A stretch of DNA of 64,000 nucleotides from the NCBI RefSeq assembly GCF_000764305.2, contig NW_025943705.1, forward strand, positions 125,371 to 189,370. Direction: 5' to 3'. The translations under genes and the position numbers were made by a program. Under the pieces are notes generated by a model. It ran no database searches. It saw only the letters and a list, made by a program, of their open reading frames with translations, and was not told the DNA's origin. The DNA is from Hyalella azteca. Its lineage: Eukaryota; Arthropoda; Malacostraca; Amphipoda; Hyalellidae. Positions 21,241 through 34,455 of the stretch are shown here, piece by piece; the stretch's first letter is position 1, and every line of letters begins with the position of its first letter.

Positions 21241-22364
21241 TATATTGCATGGTTTACATCTCGGCGAGAATCAAATTAGACTGCTAGCATTGTGGGTGTG
21301 AGGCCGTATTGAAGCGAAAACAATACAAATCAAAGTCCCATTTATTAGAGGTGAACTGTTCACTTTGTAATAATATTGAATTTAGTCTGATAAATTAAGT
21401 GAATTTAAATTAGCAGTTCAATAATACATATTTGTCTGCATTTGAAATCTAATCGACTTCTATATAATTCATTTATTGATGAAATAAACAGGGAGCGATC
21501 GAAGATGGTTAACTTCCTCACGTTGAAGGCACGCGTCAAGTTACGTTAAACCTCAAATTTAATCAATGAACGACGTAAGAGATCACATATTATTATTATA
21601 GTAAAAAGCTATTATCATGGCGTTGAGCAATATTGAGCTAACGTTTAGGAATTCGGAACATAATTTTCGGTTTTCTTTGCGGGGAAAATTCAGGTTTTGC
21701 AGTTCTTTGGTGAAACTCTTTTGCTTTCTGAATCGCGAGTGTGGATGTGTTGTTTTCTCACTTGCTGTTAATATTGAGATGAATTAGTATTTAAAAAATC
21801 AAACGAAAAAATAACAATTGTTGTCATAAATAAAATAACAATAGTCGTGTCGTAAATTGTATCGGAAAAAGTTTCCACGATGACTCCTAAGAATGAGGTG
21901 ATTTTGAGATGTGAAAAATAAGAAACTAATTTTTAGTGCTCTAATGGCGTTATTAAACTTATTTGCGATGATCCTTCGTTAATGTAATAGTATTTTAGTA
22001 TTCACTGCGCTGTGACGTCGTCGTGACGTGAGCTACTGAACGTGTCACGGCCTTCACGCTTCGCTGACATCGCATGACGCCGTCCAGTCGTCACACGCTG
22101 TCGCTATACACGCACCACTTAAGCTTACACTGCGAAGTGCTGAATCTAAAATGTATTGATAGTCATCTTTTATACCAATATAAACGTAATGTTATCATTA
22201 ATTACTGTACAAACTATAAAAATAAAAATGATGCTGAGAAATTTTGGTAGTTAAATTGCGAGTTTCAAAACGTGGACGTAGAATTCTGCATGACAGAATT
22301 CTCAGTCAAAAACCGCAATAGAAGCAACCATGAAAAGCAGTCGTATAAGTTAACGCCATCTCTC

Positions 22365-22724
22365 GCACATGTACGAGACGCACATGTACGAGACGCACAT
22401 GCACGAGACGCACATGCACGAAACGCACATGTACGAGACGGGCATGTACGAGACGCACATGTACGAGACGCACATGCACGAAACGCACATGTACGAGACG
22501 CGCGTGTATGAGACGCGCGTGTGCGAGACGCACATGTACGAGACGCACATGTACGAGACGCGCGTGTACGAGACGCGCATGTATGAGACGCACATGTACG
22601 AGACGCCCATGTACGAGACGCCCATGTACGAGACGCCCATGTACGAGACGCACATGTACGAGACGCACATGTACGAGACGCACATGTACGAGACGCACAT
22701 GTACGAGACGCACATGTACGAGAC
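22365..22724 (+). repeat. 15-bp minisatellite, CACATGTACGAGACG, running into a gap
   Basis: About 24 units with variants (CATGCACG, CGTGTACG, CCCATG). The assembly gap begins mid-unit at 22725. Confidence 0.96.
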
Positions 22725-22990
22725 NNNNNNNNNNNNNNNNNNNNNNNNNNNNNNNNNNNNNNNNNNNNNNNNNNNNNNNNNNNNNNNNNNNNNNNNNNNN
22801 NNNNNNNNNNNNNNNNNNNNNNNNNNNNNNNNNNNNNNNNNNNNNNNNNNNNNNNNNNNNNNNNNNNNNNNNNNNNNNNNNNNNNNNNNNNNNNNNNNNN
22901 NNNNNNNNNNNNNNNNNNNNNNNNNNNNNNNNNNNNNNNNNNNNNNNNNNNNNNNNNNNNNNNNNNNNNNNNNNNNNNNNNNNNNNNNNN
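22725..22990. other. Assembly gap (266 Ns)
   Basis: A run of N interrupts the 15-bp minisatellite; the sequence after it is unrelated to the unit. Confidence 0.99.
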
Positions 22991-23105
22991 ACACTACCAG
23001 CGGCGAGAAGCAAGCAACAGCATCGTGCATCAGGTGGCCCAAATGAGGGCGGATGAACGATAATCAGAGGCGGCGATCCATCGTGGCCTGGGACTGCTAT
23101 GTCCC
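22991..23105 (+). repeat. Second copy of the dispersed repeat seen at 1149-1510
   Basis: AAGCAAGCAACAGCATCGTG and a GGGACTGCTATGTCC segment match 1152-1171 and about 1496-1510. At the first locus the two parts are separated by a 22-bp minisatellite; here they are about 60 bp apart. Confidence 0.6.
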
Positions 23106-23141
23106 AAACAAATACTAAGGATACTAAGGATAAGGATACTA

Positions 23142-23272
23142 AGGAGACGCACATGTACGAGACGGGCATGTACGAGACGCATATGTACGATACGGTCATG
23201 TACGAGACGCACATGTACGAGATGCACATGCACGAGACGCACATGTACCAGACGCACATGTACGCAGGCCAG
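23142..23272 (+). repeat. Second block of the 15-bp CACATGTACGAGACG minisatellite
   Basis: About nine units of the same family as before the gap, 37 bases after the dispersed repeat at 22991-23105. Confidence 0.93.
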
Positions 23273-23320
23273 CAGTTAAATTCTCGAGCAGCTCCTACTC
23301 ATGCACCTTTCGGCCTACCT

Positions 23321-23700
23321 CTCCACCATCTCCTTGCAGCATGGCTTCAAACTGCGACGTCCTGCGGGCCGTGGCCACAGAGGCCTCTCCACCATCTCCT
23401 TGTAGCCTGGCTTCAAACCGGGACGTCCTGCGGGCCGTGGCAACAGAGGCCTCTCCACCATCTCCTTGCAGCCTGGCTTCAAACCGGGACGTCCTGCGGG
23501 CCGTGGCCACAGAAGCCTCTCCACCATCTCCTTGCAGCATGGCTTCAAACCGGGACGTCCTGTGGGCCGTGGCCACAGAGGCCTCTCCACCATCTCCTTG
23601 CAGCATGGCTTCAAACCGGGACGTCCTGCGGGCCATGGCCACAGAGGCCTCTCCACCATCTCCTACTCCTTGCAGCAGGGCTTCAAACTGAGTGTTGCGG
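23321..23700 (+). repeat. 66-bp GC-rich minisatellite
   Basis: Six units starting CTCCACCATCTCCTTGCAGC at 23321, 23387, 23453, 23519, 23585 and 23651. The unit is 22 codons long, so open frames cross it on both strands. Confidence 0.95.
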
Positions 23701-24062
23701 GCCGTGGCCAGAGAGGCGACGAAATCTTACGCATCCTAAAAGCCCTGGCTGGCATCAACTGGTTCTTTTCGAAGGAGGATTAAATTGCCGCCTAGTGGAC
23801 ATTAAAGGGTTTAATAATCAATTACGCAGACCATATTTGGTACCTCAGCGTCTTGCGCATCGCAGTGATCGTCCATAAAACTATCCAGAGACAGTTTTCA
23901 TTTTAGCCACTGGTTGTCTCAAAATGGCTCTTATCGACCATTTACGCAGTGAGGAAGGCTTCCTTCCCTTGTCTGCCCATTTGACCTGGTGAGCTTATAG
24001 TTTTTTCAGCATTTTTTTATTAGCTTCTCCCTTCCTATGACTCTATAATAATGTAAATAATA

Positions 24063-24300
24063 ATAGCGGTTTCAGCGTTTATTAGGCCGTAGGCCTGTCG
24101 CTGATTCTTAACATCACAGAACATTCACAGCTTGCTGCGGTCTCGAACTCGCAACTCACTGCTACAATTCTGCTGTGCTTAACCGCCCGGCCTCCTCGCC
24201 GATTCTGACCAGAAACTGGCGCACAGAGCTGGGATCGAACCCGCGCCTCTCTGCGCCAATCTTGGTACTCTGAACTTTAACCACTGGGCCACTCTGCCCC
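24063..24300 (-). mobile_element. Dimeric tRNA-derived SINE, full copy 2
   Basis: Same 238-bp layout as copy 1, with A box TGGCCCAGTGG, B box GGTTCGATCCC, then a second tRNA-like unit with GAGTTCGAGACC. It ends next to a TTA-rich tail (TATTATTATTTACATTAT on the minus strand), typical of a SINE 3' end. Confidence 0.87.
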
Positions 24301-25400
24301 TAGCCTCTAAACGTCTGTCCTCACAGTAGGGCAGAACCATTGAGGCGGCATCTTTCCTGACCACTCACCCTGCCTCTGCCCATCTTCCTACTCATATACG
24401 ATGGCCTCTCCTCACCAAGTTCACCAACCAGCGGAGCTGCCTCTGTTTGCAGATGACCGTCGGCGCAGGCAACAACAACAATAACTAGCAACTACTTAGA
24501 TAACACAAAGTTTTATATGTGTGGAAAACTTGACGACATGATAGATCTTACCAAATCACAGATACGATATAATTTCATGATAAAACAAAGTAGGTGATCA
24601 TATATCAATGAGAAGTATGCATGCTTGTAACACTTTAACTTTCCGAGACGAGTTATAAGATCTCTGATTCAGCTTATAGATACTGAAAATAAAATCAAGT
24701 CATTTCGATGAAAATATAATTACTTTTTGCACTCGATTAACACTTTGTAACGCCAAATGGAAGGCAGAGGTGACCGTAGATTCAAATTAGTCAGTGTTGC
24801 TAAGAAATAAAATTTAACTAGAAGTTGACACAATCAACATACATTGTATCATGTTTATCCGCAGAAAATTAATGGGAAAAAGCGATACAATTTTCATTCC
24901 TTCAAATCAATATGACAAAATAGAGTTGAGTTTAAAATCAATATCACAATAGTATTTTCCTGTATGCTGTATGACGCTTGTGGCAATATTGGGGATGCAT
25001 GCCAGAGGCCAGCATTGCCCAAGACCAGCATATCTTTCATCCTCCTTTCCGTGCATCCTCCAGTCCACTTGCTTGAATGGGAAGTCGCTCCCTCAGCTCT
25101 AAAAGAAGAAGAAGAAAAATGGGAAGTCAGGGTTAAGGTGGAAGAATCGGTCCCAGTAGAGTACAGTGAAGAGAGGCTCCCAATCCCAGGGCGGCAAGTG
25201 AAGAGTTGGTTTACGTGCTGATGGGGAAGGAGTCGATCAGGCTTTATAAACTGACTTGGTGAGGAACCCGATCAAGTTATTACACAAAGTAAGAGGTCGG
25301 CAATGTTGACCCCAGCGAAGTCGTCCCTGACGCAGATGCTCGTACGTCGATCGAAGAGGTCTCAATTCTCAACTGATCCAAACTGAAATCCTTCTTTCCT
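24301..25400. other. AT-rich spacer, no gene supported
   Basis: An 85-codon open stretch at 24964-25221 has a Glu-rich segment but no start context, splice support or family match that I recognise. Confidence 0.4.
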
Positions 25401-25555
25401 GCAGCTATCTCAATCAATCGTCAGTTATGGAAAGATCGGGTTCAAAAGGCCGAATCCCTTGTGAATCAAGTCATGAAAAGTACAAAATCGGCAACAGGCC
25501 ATGGGCCTATTTTTTCTTTTTCAGTGCCGACATTTATATTCTTCTTATATTCTGA
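25401..25555 (+). mobile_element. About 155-bp dispersed repeat, copy 1
   Basis: Shares GCAGCTATCTCAATCAATCG, CAGTTATGGAAAGATCGGG and AGGCCATGGGCCTATTT with the copy at 62802. It ends in a T-rich run. The family is not recognised; a SINE is possible. Confidence 0.75.
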
Positions 25556-28500
25556 AAAAAAAAATCGATCTTCCTACTGCAGCCGAGGCGCTGATGTCGC
25601 TACCGCACCCCGACTCTTCTTTCTAAGGATGTTAATAAAAAAAATACGCAAAATAAAATGCGGAAACACTAAGTCTAATAGTTATTGAGTCATATGATCC
25701 TTATGGTGGATTTGGGACTGATTTTACGTTATTGAATGCATAAGTAATTAGTATTTAATTTGCATTCCCTAGATATGCCCTTCAAATTTCGATACTAGAT
25801 AAGAAGTACAGGAAAGTCTAGGTACGAAAAGTAAGTACTTCTATTGGCAGTAACTCACAACCTCAAGTGAGTTCATGATTTTTAAAACTATTTTGTTTTG
25901 GAACTTTTGCTTTGATATAACGAAGCTTCTCCAGGAAAATAATTTTCTACGACACTTCGTTTTCTGCGAAGGATTTCTATCGAGTTATTTGGTGACTATA
26001 ATATGTATTTTAGGTGCACATATTTTTGTGAAACATATTATTATGGCTTTTTAGGAAAGGAGAATGTCATAAAATCGTGTTAACTTCTTGCGTAGGTATA
26101 TCAATTCATTTTTGACGTTATTAGTTCATAACTTCATAGCGCGTCATTAAGCCAATCAGCCTTCAGAAACGTTACGAGAAAATATTCATATAATGATTTT
26201 AGTTCTAAAATATAACTTTTAAAAGTTTTTTTAATGTTTTTAACAATATAACCTTTAAGCTCAAAATTAATGAACTACGGAGCTCTGATTTCCCCAGTCT
26301 TAATCAATTATTAGGCTATTTTATTATGTAATTAGGCTCTAATTATATTTTCTGTACCATACTGTACATAACATACTCAACAGAAATACATACTCGTGAA
26401 TACAGATTACTAACAAAAATTTAAAAGGTAAATAAAGAAGAATGATTCTCAACAATTTTCGGAACAGCTACTCCGACCATGAAATTAGGTTTATTTATAA
26501 ATTATTTAAGTTATAATGTTGTATGTGTCTATATTCTTTGTATCAGGCTGCGTTTAATAATAAAACCTCAGTAGAAAATTAAAATCACAGTGCGTGGTAA
26601 AGATTCAATTGATGATTTCTAATTATTAAATAATGTAGAAATATACTTTTTCCTAAAAAATCGTTATGTCACGTATATCAGCACACAATTTATCGGGGTA
26701 AAAATACTAGAGATGAAGCATAATTCAAACTAATAAGTAAAATAAATATGACATTTACAGTTCGTAATGACTAATGAGCTTAATAATGAGCTTAATTAGT
26801 GGTGTAGCTCACGTCTTAGTGGTGTAGCACCACACTTATGCTGATCATCACCACAACTCATAACTTCTGCTCTCAATCACCACTGAACTCATCACTCTAG
26901 CTCCTGCCATTGAAGATAGAGAACACCTATAACCTAACGTGAATTTCATCTATCAGTAACCTATATACTCAAGATTGACATGATAGCCTCCGTCATTATC
27001 ACAAACATCGTAACATGCAATATTACTATAGTAATATAAAGAAGAACGTTGGTATACCAACGTTCTCACGAACCACGCCACTGAAATTTACACCAATATG
27101 GAAATTAAATAATTATTATTAATTAGTATATAATTATTAATTAGTAATCAATTAATTATTAATTTCCACCTTCATTTATATGTACAATATCAATTCCACT
27201 AGCTGTGAACCACGAGAAAGCCGCCTATAGTGCGCTTGCCGCCCTACCCTCAGGCATCATTACTTCACTCTCGTCACAAGTGCCATTACGCCGGTGACGC
27301 AAGAACTTTCAGTTCTATCAGGACCACATGACGAACTAAGTTAATCATGCAACGATTTCTGACTATTCGATTGCAGCATGTTTCGTCCATTACTTTCTTC
27401 AATAACATGCCTATCAGTCTATCACAAATAATTTTTTATGCTTACACTGGTAATATACCAGCGGTAAAATTGGTACAGGATTACTGATGAACAAAGGGCT
27501 CTTTTATTATGTAAAGGCTAAAGGCTCTAAGGCTAACTAATGCAGATTATAGTGGATAACGGACGAAGATCTATGCAACTTTAAACATTGATAATAATTT
27601 GCCAGAAACACCAACAATTATGTTGCGATCGTAAGCATCTATTGTTTTAGCTTGTTTGATTCTGAAGGCATTGAAAAAATTTATGGTCTAGCGAGAGGAT
27701 ACTAGTTTCATAAATCATCATGGACAAATTCATCAGCCAAAGTATTGAGAATAACAGAATTTATGTTGACACTAACATCCTTTCATTCGGTTTCTCTAAA
27801 GAATTTCTATAAAACCAATTACGCAAATACATATATATCTTAGATTCAGTCGAGAGTACCTGCGTTCTCGGTTCATTATCATTCTTATATGAAATCTGTC
27901 ATAAAATGTCGAGATACAAAACATTAATGTGCGCGAAAAAGATTCATAACAATGACTAGAGATGATGAATTAGTTTTTTCTGTATTGAACGGCATTTCAG
28001 TTTAGCCATCACCGATGTTAATAAAAGTATAATTTACAGCTTATCAAGCTCGACTGCTGAACATTCATCCCTCGAAGGTGTACGATTTTCACGATTTGCA
28101 ATAATTTATTATTATTTACTAATCAATATTATAATTTTTTTACTAATTTTAATGCAACGTTCTAATTAGTTACTAATTATTACCATAATTCTTTACTAAT
28201 TATTATTACAATTATCTACTAATTATTTTTGAATTTATTTGAAATTGAAATTAATTTGAGAAAGCACACTTAATTATATACTCAGGATACCAAAAGTTAT
28301 TTATTTCTACCCATTTTACCGTAAAACTAAATTCTTAAAATGCTCCATTGACCATGATTCCTCCCAAGGCTTTAAGAGTTGGCTGCAATGCAGATTAATA
28401 AATATTAAATAAAAAACAGTACAGATGGAGTCTAGTTTAAGAAATGTGTTCTACGTTAGGAATTATGTCGCCCTCGATTAAAGGTGTTCGTGAATCTTCT

Positions 28501-31446
28501 TTAGTTGGTCATATAAAAACTGCAAATTATCAGTAACCTTGGATAGATGTCCATTCAATTTGTTGCTAATAAATTAAAAAACAAATTGAAAATCTTAGGA
28601 CGCGTTAATGCGGTTGTTAAACTTTGAGAAAGGAAGGAACGAAGGTCAGGTGGAAGTTTAATGCTAATTGCTGTATTGCTGACTTGGCAGTATATATATA
28701 TATATAACTCTTATTACTGATGTTGCAGTTACTATCGCAAGAACCTATACTAAACAAGTACAGAAGTACTCTTATTCTGTGGTAGAATGCGTACTTGCTG
28801 GCAGTAAGATATCTCACGCTCTCTATATAGTGTTCCAATATAGCCTTCAAATATATAGTTATTCTATATATAGTGCCCGATGTTTAGAGGGAACAATCAG
28901 TGGTGTACACTATCTGTTTAATTATTCTCCGTGCTTTATACATCGCCATTAATGTATGCTCTTCATTATAGCAAAAACTTGCGCCACTGTGCATGTCGTT
29001 TCCATATTATATATGACATATTTAGTGTTATATCGATGCATGTTTGAGTTCACACCCTGCGTCATATTTACACAGTTTTCCAAAGAAAAGTTAAAACCTG
29101 TTCGATAATATTTTCACACATCAGGCCTTGATCCGGTTTAATTTTGGCTCGCACTTAGAATTTCCTCATTTGGAAATTTTCTTTTTTGAAACTCTGTACA
29201 GAAATTCGTTAGCTACGATGGATGACTCATCGTTACGACCTTATATAGATTATAACATCTAAAATATTAACGGTCCCAAAGTTTTATTTAATAGATCATA
29301 AGCAAGAAATTTATACTTTTCGCAAATTATTCATAAAGAAACATTTATGCATTGTTGTAATTCATTATTGGCTCAACAAATGACCCGTACGTTCAATATA
29401 AAAAGGAAATGGAATTTACGTAGAATTTGTCAGCAACGAGCATCTCTAATCGAATCGTCCTTAGAAATCCTAGTGGGAAATTGGAAAGAAAGTGCAAAGC
29501 GCAACGTATCGACACTTCCTTTATAGGGAGTGCCTCGTCAGGGAAAGTCGGAAGTGAACGTCTTTACCGAACTGACGTAAAAAACGCTGATCGTTGACGA
29601 TGTTTGGCGTCAACGACTTAACGTATCGCAGTGACATCGAAAACTACAACTTAATTAATTTTCCTTTCCTCATCCAAGAATAGGATCAGCATAACAGGAG
29701 GCTCAATCAGGTAACAGTTCTATGCAATTTGGTAAAAATTCTTAATTTATTTGTACTAAAATCTGGTCGAAGTATTTTCTTCTCATGCTTCATTCCAACG
29801 CATGCAAATAAAATTCGTTGCTCCTATATAAGTTATTGATTTTGAAAATTATTCGCATTTATGTAGAATATAAACGCTTGCTTTACTAAACACAAATAAC
29901 AGCTTGAATTATATTTCATTATGAAATAGTCGTTAAATTATTTGTAGTGAAATACAGCCTATTTGTAATCTCACTCGAGTCAATTAAGTTCCTAGAAATG
30001 ATGTAAAGGTGCGCAAAATCAAGAAAGGCTGGCTAGTAATAGTCCCGGTGTTTTAAAAATTATCGTCCAGGCTTGGAATTTTCTTTGAATTTTCAGTCAA
30101 GTATATTTCTCACAAGTCGAATTTGTTTGGCTTTTATTCTTTTCTTTTATACTCCTCTCAGATATAAAATAATATTATGAATTTTCCTATGTTTATTTAG
30201 CTATTCATTTGCAACTAATGGCCATTTAAAAAAATTTTTTTTACTATGCAATAAAACAGATATACTGCAATAAATTTGTGCGCATAAATGTTCATGAATT
30301 AACCAAATTAAAATATTTACCCTAGTGTTGGCTATTTGAGCGACTTGCTTTTACTCATCGTTCAAAAACAATTGCACTGCAACGTCAACACACAAGCATT
30401 GTTGAATAATTTTTAGTCCAAGAAGCGTCAAGAAAACAAACTTTACGTCATGCATTTCGTGTTACCAAATTACGCATTTTCGTGACGACGAACAACTTTG
30501 GCCTCACGTTCCGGATCTTTGGCAACCGCGTCACGCAATTTGTGTCAGACGCACATTTTTTAGAATTTTTTTAAAACGATTTCAGATCCTATAGCGAACT
30601 CCTACATGCATAATCTATAGGATGTATATTCTATATTATGAATATTCTATATTATGTATATTCTATAGCGAACGCTAGTATGCTGCCAATCTAACCATGT
30701 TAGTTTTCAACACTACATGTTATTCTAAAAGTCCAATGTAGAGTACCTTACTACCGACGTGTACGTTGTATAATGTACATACCTCACCAGCGATCTACTT
30801 GAAACCTGCTATGCGGAGTATATGGTCAGATGTACATGTGTAAATTTTAAAAACGTACTCTGCTCAGCATTACACATGTTGCGTCTAGACATTATGATAT
30901 TGATTATGGACAGACGAGCAAAGCCATGAATTGGACCGAACTTGCTTGATTTCAAAGCACTTGAAGAAATAACTTATAATTGTGATCAAGATTCATGGAA
31001 AAGATTTCAATTCAAATAGCTAAGTTTTTGTGTTATCATCCCATAATGATAGATGATTACCTTGAACCATCAACTCCTTGATGCAACCAACATGCCTCAT
31101 TTATATTGAACTTGTTTGTGATGTTAGAACTAAAATGAAAGAAATCAGCGTTTGTAAGATCTTTATGCTTTGCTTGTTTGTAATCCATTGACTTGTTAAG
31201 CTATTCGCATCCAACCACAAGTTACACAGTAATAACTAATAATTAATCCAATACCGAAAATATTCGGTTTCATTCAGTTTCTAATTATATTGGACATTAG
31301 CGCTGCTCAGTTGAGGTCAAAGTATTGCATAGCTCCGCGGACAGTTTTCTCTCTTGCACATTTTGGACTGAGGAGTTGTCGGTCGTGCGTGTATGAGTGT
31401 CACGTAGGTATTACGTGTTACGGATTGCCGTTATAAAGTCAGGCAG
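25556..31446. other. Large AT-rich spacer, no gene seen
   Basis: Only short AT-rich repeats (for example TACTAATTATTA at 28090-28260 and ATATTCTATATTATG at 30625-30665). Confidence 0.5.
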
Positions 31447-32060
31447 GTGCCCACCGTCCTCATTACCATTCCAGCCGCCCTCAATCCTGTTCTAACCGCT
31501 CTAGAAATCTGTTCCTGTTGCCTAAGTCCTGTTTCAGCTGCCTTAAGTTCTTTTGCAGCAGCTATAAGTTTGGTTTCTGTAGCTATAGATTTTGTTTCAG
31601 TTGTAAAGTTGTTTTTAGTTTCTTTAGGTGCTTTCATTAGCCTTAGTTAGGTTTCAGTCTCGTAAGGTTTTGTTCCACTTGCTCAACGCTCTGTTCAAAA
31701 GCCTGTTTCCACTTGCTCTAAGATCCGTTCAGAAACCTTGGGTTCTGTTATACTCGACCAAAACCCGTTCAGAAACCTTAGGTTCTGTTTCAATTTTCCC
31801 AAGACCTGTTCAAAAGCCAAAAGTTCTGCTCCACTTTTCCCCAAGACCTGTTCGGAAACCTTGGTTCAGTTCCTTTTTCCCTTAGATTCTTAGGTTATGT
31901 TCCACTTGCCCTAAAAGACCTTTTCAGAGGCCTTAGGTTTCGTTTCTCTTGTACCAAGACCTGTTCAGAATCAGAAGCCTTAGGTTCTGCTCCATTTGTC
32001 ATTCATGTCAGAGCTGTTCAGAAGCATTATGTTCTGTTCCAGTAGCCCTAAATTCTTTTT
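31447..32060 (+). repeat. Degenerate tandem repeat, GTTCAGAAACCTTAGGTTCT type
   Basis: Irregular units contain CCTTAGGTTCTGTTCCACTT variants. The array lies about 350 bp upstream of the Cut-C start. Confidence 0.7.
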
Positions 32061-32407
32061 CAATAACACTTGGTTCTATTAGTTGTTAGAAGTCGTATTC
32101 TTACAGTCTTGTACCTCTCTCTATCTGGCAGCCTTAGATTTTGTCACAACATTCCGTTAGAGATTGTGCAAATTGACCGGTGTTTTACACGAGCCAATCC
32201 CGTCATCGTTTTTTGTATTGCTGATAGAAAACTGATCGCGATAGAAAATATTTCTAGGGCACTCTCTTATATTTGTAATTATATTGTTTACCTCATTTCG
32301 CTCGTTCTGATTTTTTTCCAACATTAAAAAAATAATTTCTAATCAAATATTGAATTTATTAGGAAATTATTCAATTATTTTTCAGAAGTGTCATCAGTAT
32401 CGTTGCC

Positions 32408-34455
32408 ATGGTGAGTAATTAAATAAGCTAAATTGGTTATTGGAGCACAGAATAAACAATAAGAAAAATAAGCAATTTATACTCTCTCTCACTTCTTCTG
32501 ATTGCTTCTTCGGTTTGTGTGGGTATCAACTTCATGTCTAATGCACGCCTTTTCATCATCAGTCATTACTGTACTGTTTCTTTGCTTTTAAATTCTAAAT
32601 ATGTTGTAAATTTTGAATATTCGCTTGTAAATTTTTAGCCTTTGTAAATTTTTAGCCTTCGGTGTGTGTTCATATATATTTCGGTGTGTGTTCATGTGAA
32701 GTCACTTCAAACATGTTCATCTGGCAGAGATCACGATGGTGTTGGATGGTGATGTTGGTTGTGGTGACGTATTCCCCTGGTGGTGGGGCATCACCAGCCA
32801 AGAAGGGTCACCCAAAGTCTATCCCCCACCACGCAGCCCACATACTCACGGACCCCAACCACAACTCCCCCAGACTCCTGACCATGCCTTCTGCCCAGCA
32901 TCTCACCCACGGCGCCTTTCCTGTCAGTGGGGTGACATGGAATATGTATAATTAAATACGATACTTTTTCCTACGTCAAAAGGGGAATTTCATTTCTGAA
33001 TAATATATTATGAAGAGAGAAATCTGAATGAGGTGATTCAATAACAACCCTCAATTTTTAAATAATTTGCTAATTTAAGAATTTATGCGCTTATTTTGAA
33101 ATTAAATTTTCGTGGGTAAATCACTGTCCGTAAATATAATTCAGAGTTGGTACAAAGTTCAACTATCATACATTATTTTTATTGACTTGAAAATGCATGT
33201 GAAAATGTATGTTGTTGCATATTAAATTAGGAACTCGTATGTAATCCATTCTAAGACTTCATTCGCATTATTTTATCAGTTCCTCGTTCGTTACTCTTGC
33301 CCCGTTCGTTGTTAAAGTTACGGTTATTGTACAGGAGTCATCAACTAAAAATAAGGAGTTTTGCGTACTGCCAGTTGGCAGTTTTTACGACACAATTTTC
33401 ATGCTCGCGACGTTTTTTCTTCATCATGACACCATTTTTACGTTCACGACACAATTTTTATACTCGAGACACAGTTTTCTATATCACGACACAATTTTTA
33501 TGCTCACGACACAATTTTTATGCTCGCGACACAATTTATATGCTCGCAACACAATTTTTATGCTCGCGACACAATTTTTATGCTAGCGACACAATTTTTA
33601 TGCTCGCGACACAATTTTTATGCTAGAGACACAATTTTAATGCTCGCGACACAATTTTTATGCTCGCGACACCATTTTCTTGCTCATGACGCAATTTTTA
33701 TGCTCGCGACACAATTTTTATACTCGCGACACCATTTTCTTGCTCATGACGCGATTTTTATGATCGCTACATAATTTTCTTGATCATGACACAGTTTTCT
33801 TGGTCGAGACACAATTTTTCTGCCAGCGACAAAATTTTTTGGCTCTTGATACAATTTTCTTGTCCGTTATGAATTTTTCTAGACTGTAATAGAATTTTTT
33901 GCCATTTAAAGAGTGCAAAATCCCGTCATATAATTTTCTTATTTGTGACAAAATATATATTTACCCGGGAAATAATTTGCTTGCCTACCCCTACTTTTAT
34001 TTTAAAATGAACGATTACGTGAAAATACTCCCATGTTGATTTAAAAAATGAAAATTGTACTCATTCACATTTACTTACAGCTAAGCCACCATGGTGCACT
34101 GCACAACCCTGTTCTGCCTCTGCCACTTAACCACCAACTGTACAACCACAACCACAACGGACTCTATGACCTCAATAACAGACTTCTGCACAACGGCTAC
34201 AACGGCTATAACGGCTATAACGGCCTGGCTTACAACGGACTCGGCTTGAACGGGCACGGATATAACGGGCTCGGTCATAACGGGCTAGGTTACAATGCCT
34301 ACAACGGTCTGGGTTACAACCCGTACGGGGTGCAGCCTGGTAACTCTTACTACATTCAGTTACCGGATGGACGGGTTGAAGAAACGGCTAAAATAGCCGC
34401 TCAGTTAGGATACTACCCGGTCAATGGGCTGTACGATCCGCTGTACAGAGGTTGA
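32408..34455 (+). CDS. Cut-C: secreted Asn-Gly-Tyr repeat protein with degenerate RR-like C-terminus
   Basis: Proposed exons are 32408-32410 (the ATG alone, followed by GTGAGT), 32728-32922 and 34081-34455, all phase 0 and GT-AG, giving 190 residues. The start exon is preceded by an ATCAGT initiator-like motif. Exon 2 opens with a signal peptide (RSRWCWMVMLVVV). The middle is His/Pro/Asn-rich. Exon 3 carries short in-phase repeats of the type NGYNGYNGYNG and NGLGYN. The C-terminus reads GNSYYIQLPDGRVEE and later GYYPV, which aligns with the second half of an RR domain (G-Y-V-LPDGR...YTAD-GYxPxV). The YTAD block is replaced and the first half of the domain is absent. It is probably a structural cuticle or matrix protein; whether it binds chitin is doubtful. 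The 3' end is partly duplicated downstream. A poly(A) signal lies at 34868. Confidence 0.78.
33395..33830 (+). repeat. 20-bp minisatellite in Cut-C second intron
   Basis: About 20 units of CGACACAATTTTTATGCTCG, increasingly degenerate towards the 3' end. Confidence 0.92.

Noticed and set aside
22306..23259. Open frames through the 15-bp array and N run
   Set aside because: They are repeat translations, partly across unknown bases; the same array is open on both strands.
23099..23878. 259-codon open frame across the 15-bp and 66-bp arrays
   Set aside because: Both unit lengths are multiples of three and the reverse strand is also open. No domain or splice signal is visible.
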